Of a stretch of 40,762 nt of DNA, positions 40,353-40,762 are shown in pieces; position 1 is the stretch's first letter, and every line of letters begins with the position of its first letter. Source of the DNA: Methanofollis sp. Its GTDB lineage: Archaea > Halobacteriota > Methanomicrobia > Methanomicrobiales > Methanofollaceae. The DNA is taken from contig JASGMW010000005.1 of assembly GCA_030156225.1 (NCBI GenBank), positions 1 to 40,762 on the forward strand, read 5' to 3'. Under the pieces are notes generated by a model. The model did not search any database, had not been told where the DNA came from, and worked only from the letters and a program-made list of their open reading frames with translations. The position numbers and the translations under genes were made by a program.

Positions 40353-40556
40353 TCACTCCTGCCAGAACCAGAGGATGTGGCCGCAGTACTCGCAGATATA
40401 ATTGTCCGCGTTTCGGTTCGCCCAGTCGAGGCCGAAGAGGGTCGCTCCGCTCGTGTTCATCTGGGTCATTCTCGTTCAGAAACGGTTCCTGCCGCAGATA
40501 GGGCAGACGAGGGGAATGCCCTTCACTTCATATTCCCGTGATTCATGAGCAGCCAT
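40353..40556 (-). pseudogene. Small zinc-ribbon protein with an in-frame TGA
   Basis: Reading from the ATG at 40556, one single frame gives MAAHESREYEVKGIPLVCPI then CGRNRF, a TGA at 40478-40476, and then TRMTQMNTSGATLFGLDWAN, RNADNYICEYCGHILWFWQE and a stop at 40353. Both CxxC pairs of a zinc ribbon (CPIC, CEYC) and the NTSGATLFGLDWAN core belong to one 67-codon protein; the second pair lies beyond the TGA in the same frame, so this is a point change (for example TGG to TGA) or an error, not a frameshift. The N-terminal piece alone has only half of the metal site. Small zinc-ribbon proteins of this kind are uncharacterised. The gene starts only about 25 bases from the end of an IS605-type element. 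Confidence 0.6.
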
Positions 40557-40577
40557 CTGCTCAACATGGGAAGAGAG

Positions 40578-40607
40578 GTGTGAACTACCCCGGCCTGAAG
40601 GACGGGG
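40578..40607 (-). mobile_element. Right end of the IS605-type element with subterminal hairpin
   Basis: On the minus strand, CCCCG-t-CCT-tc-AGG-c-CGGGG (40607-40588) folds into a hairpin just before the tnpB stop, followed by TAGTTCAC. This is the standard right-end hairpin of IS200/IS605 elements, which lack terminal inverted repeats. The exact boundary is estimated at about 40578-40580. The 3' part of tnpB plus this end would form the scaffold of the guide (omega) RNA. Confidence 0.65.
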
Positions 40608-40762
40608 CTTCCTGCTTCATGGACAGCACGTGCATCACAGCGATGTGATGGAGAGGTATCGTTTCCACAGGCTCAAAGGGCTGTTCCATCCCCACGCGGT
40701 GAATATTCACCGCAGCGTTGTAATCTCTCTCGGCAACAAACCCACAGTATGGACATGCGTGG
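40585..40762 (-). CDS. tnpB: IS200/IS605-type TnpB, C-terminal fragment (cut by window edge)
   Basis: The last 58 residues of TnpB are visible, ending at a TAG at 40587-40585. HACPYCGFVAERDYNAAVNI contains the second CxxC of the zinc finger and the final RuvC aspartate (RDYNAAVNI) of the RNA-guided TnpB nuclease. The tail VLSMKQEAPSFRPG is the usual ending of such archaeal and cyanobacterial TnpB proteins. Both visible catalytic features are intact, but the rest lies outside the window, so activity cannot be judged. Confidence 0.88.
   Translation of the reverse strand, partial: HACPYCGFVAERDYNAAVNIHRVGMEQPFEPVETIPLHHIAVMHVLSMKQEAPSFRPG

Noticed and set aside
40476-40478. TGA in the zinc-ribbon gene as a selenocysteine codon
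   Set aside because: The expected residue is not a cysteine position, no selenocysteine insertion structure is evident, and selenocysteine is not typical of this archaeal order.
40218-40541. 107-codon plus-strand frame after wtpC
   Set aside because: It runs antisense to the recognisable zinc-ribbon gene and shows no family features.
1-40762. CRISPR arrays and large direct repeats
   Set aside because: No regularly spaced repeats were seen on reading through the window; this was by eye, not by computation.

Overview
The window is a chromosomal segment of a hydrogenotrophic methanogenic archaeon, most likely of the order Methanomicrobiales (Methanofollis/Methanoculleus type; the genus is inference). 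The evidence is methenyl-tetrahydromethanopterin cyclohydrolase (mch), a methanopterin-biosynthesis gene (mptG), methanogenesis marker protein 12, a four-subunit pyruvate:ferredoxin oxidoreductase, an Orc1/Cdc6 protein, the archaeal split GMP synthase, a large soluble PAS histidine kinase, a GC-rich coding style, and TATA boxes about 25-28 bp upstream of many start codons.

Layout. 1-156: cut-off start of an IS66-like transposase. 401-3265 (minus): porCDAB. 3508-5351 (minus): methanogenesis marker 12 and a DUF368 membrane protein, separately terminated. 5472-7610 (plus): sugar-nucleotide epimerase and apgM. 7787-12136 (plus): a chorismate-lyase/MptG fusion, a zinc-finger protein, an Orc1/Cdc6 ATPase and mch. 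12186-12767 (minus): nitroreductase. 12944-13776: a frame-broken small membrane protein, tRNA-Val(UAC), a hairpin and a transposase scar. 13995-16116 (minus): two-gene ABC exporter, divergent from 16338-18744 (plus): TetR regulator, UbiA prenyltransferase and GT2 glycosyltransferase. 19064-24883 (minus): tightly packed operon pyrG-guaAB-argD-hisC-AK6-type kinase-CDP-alcohol phosphotransferase. 25026-26304: divergent hotdog thioesterase, then a 75-residue unknown and a DJ-1/PfpI protein. 26485-31647: a 1720-residue hybrid sensor kinase. 31700-35765: a TPR/winged-helix protein, a BrxD-like (DUF2791) ATPase and an OB-fold/HD nuclease. 35845-37101 (minus): hisD. 37222-40178 (plus): wtpABC tungstate/molybdate transporter. 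40353-40762 (minus): a zinc-ribbon gene with an in-frame stop and the 3' end of an IS605-type tnpB.

How the genes fit together. Most of the window is core metabolism: C1 reduction (mch), its cofactor (the MptG fusion), supply of W/Mo for formylmethanofuran dehydrogenase and formate dehydrogenase (wtpABC), acetyl-CoA to pyruvate and onward (por, apgM), nucleotide synthesis (pyrG, guaAB), amino-acid synthesis (argD, hisC, hisD) and archaeal lipid headgroups (CDP-alcohol phosphotransferase). Accessory material lies at both edges and beside the tRNA.

The least ordinary items are the chorismate-lyase/MptG fusion, the TPR + BrxD-like ATPase pair followed by an OB/HD nuclease with no other BREX gene in sight, the zinc-ribbon gene carrying an in-frame TGA directly beside a TnpB element end, and the membrane-protein gene whose frame breaks and runs into a tRNA. 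No complete new defence system is demonstrated. The TPR/BrxD-like/HD module is the best candidate for an undescribed functional unit.
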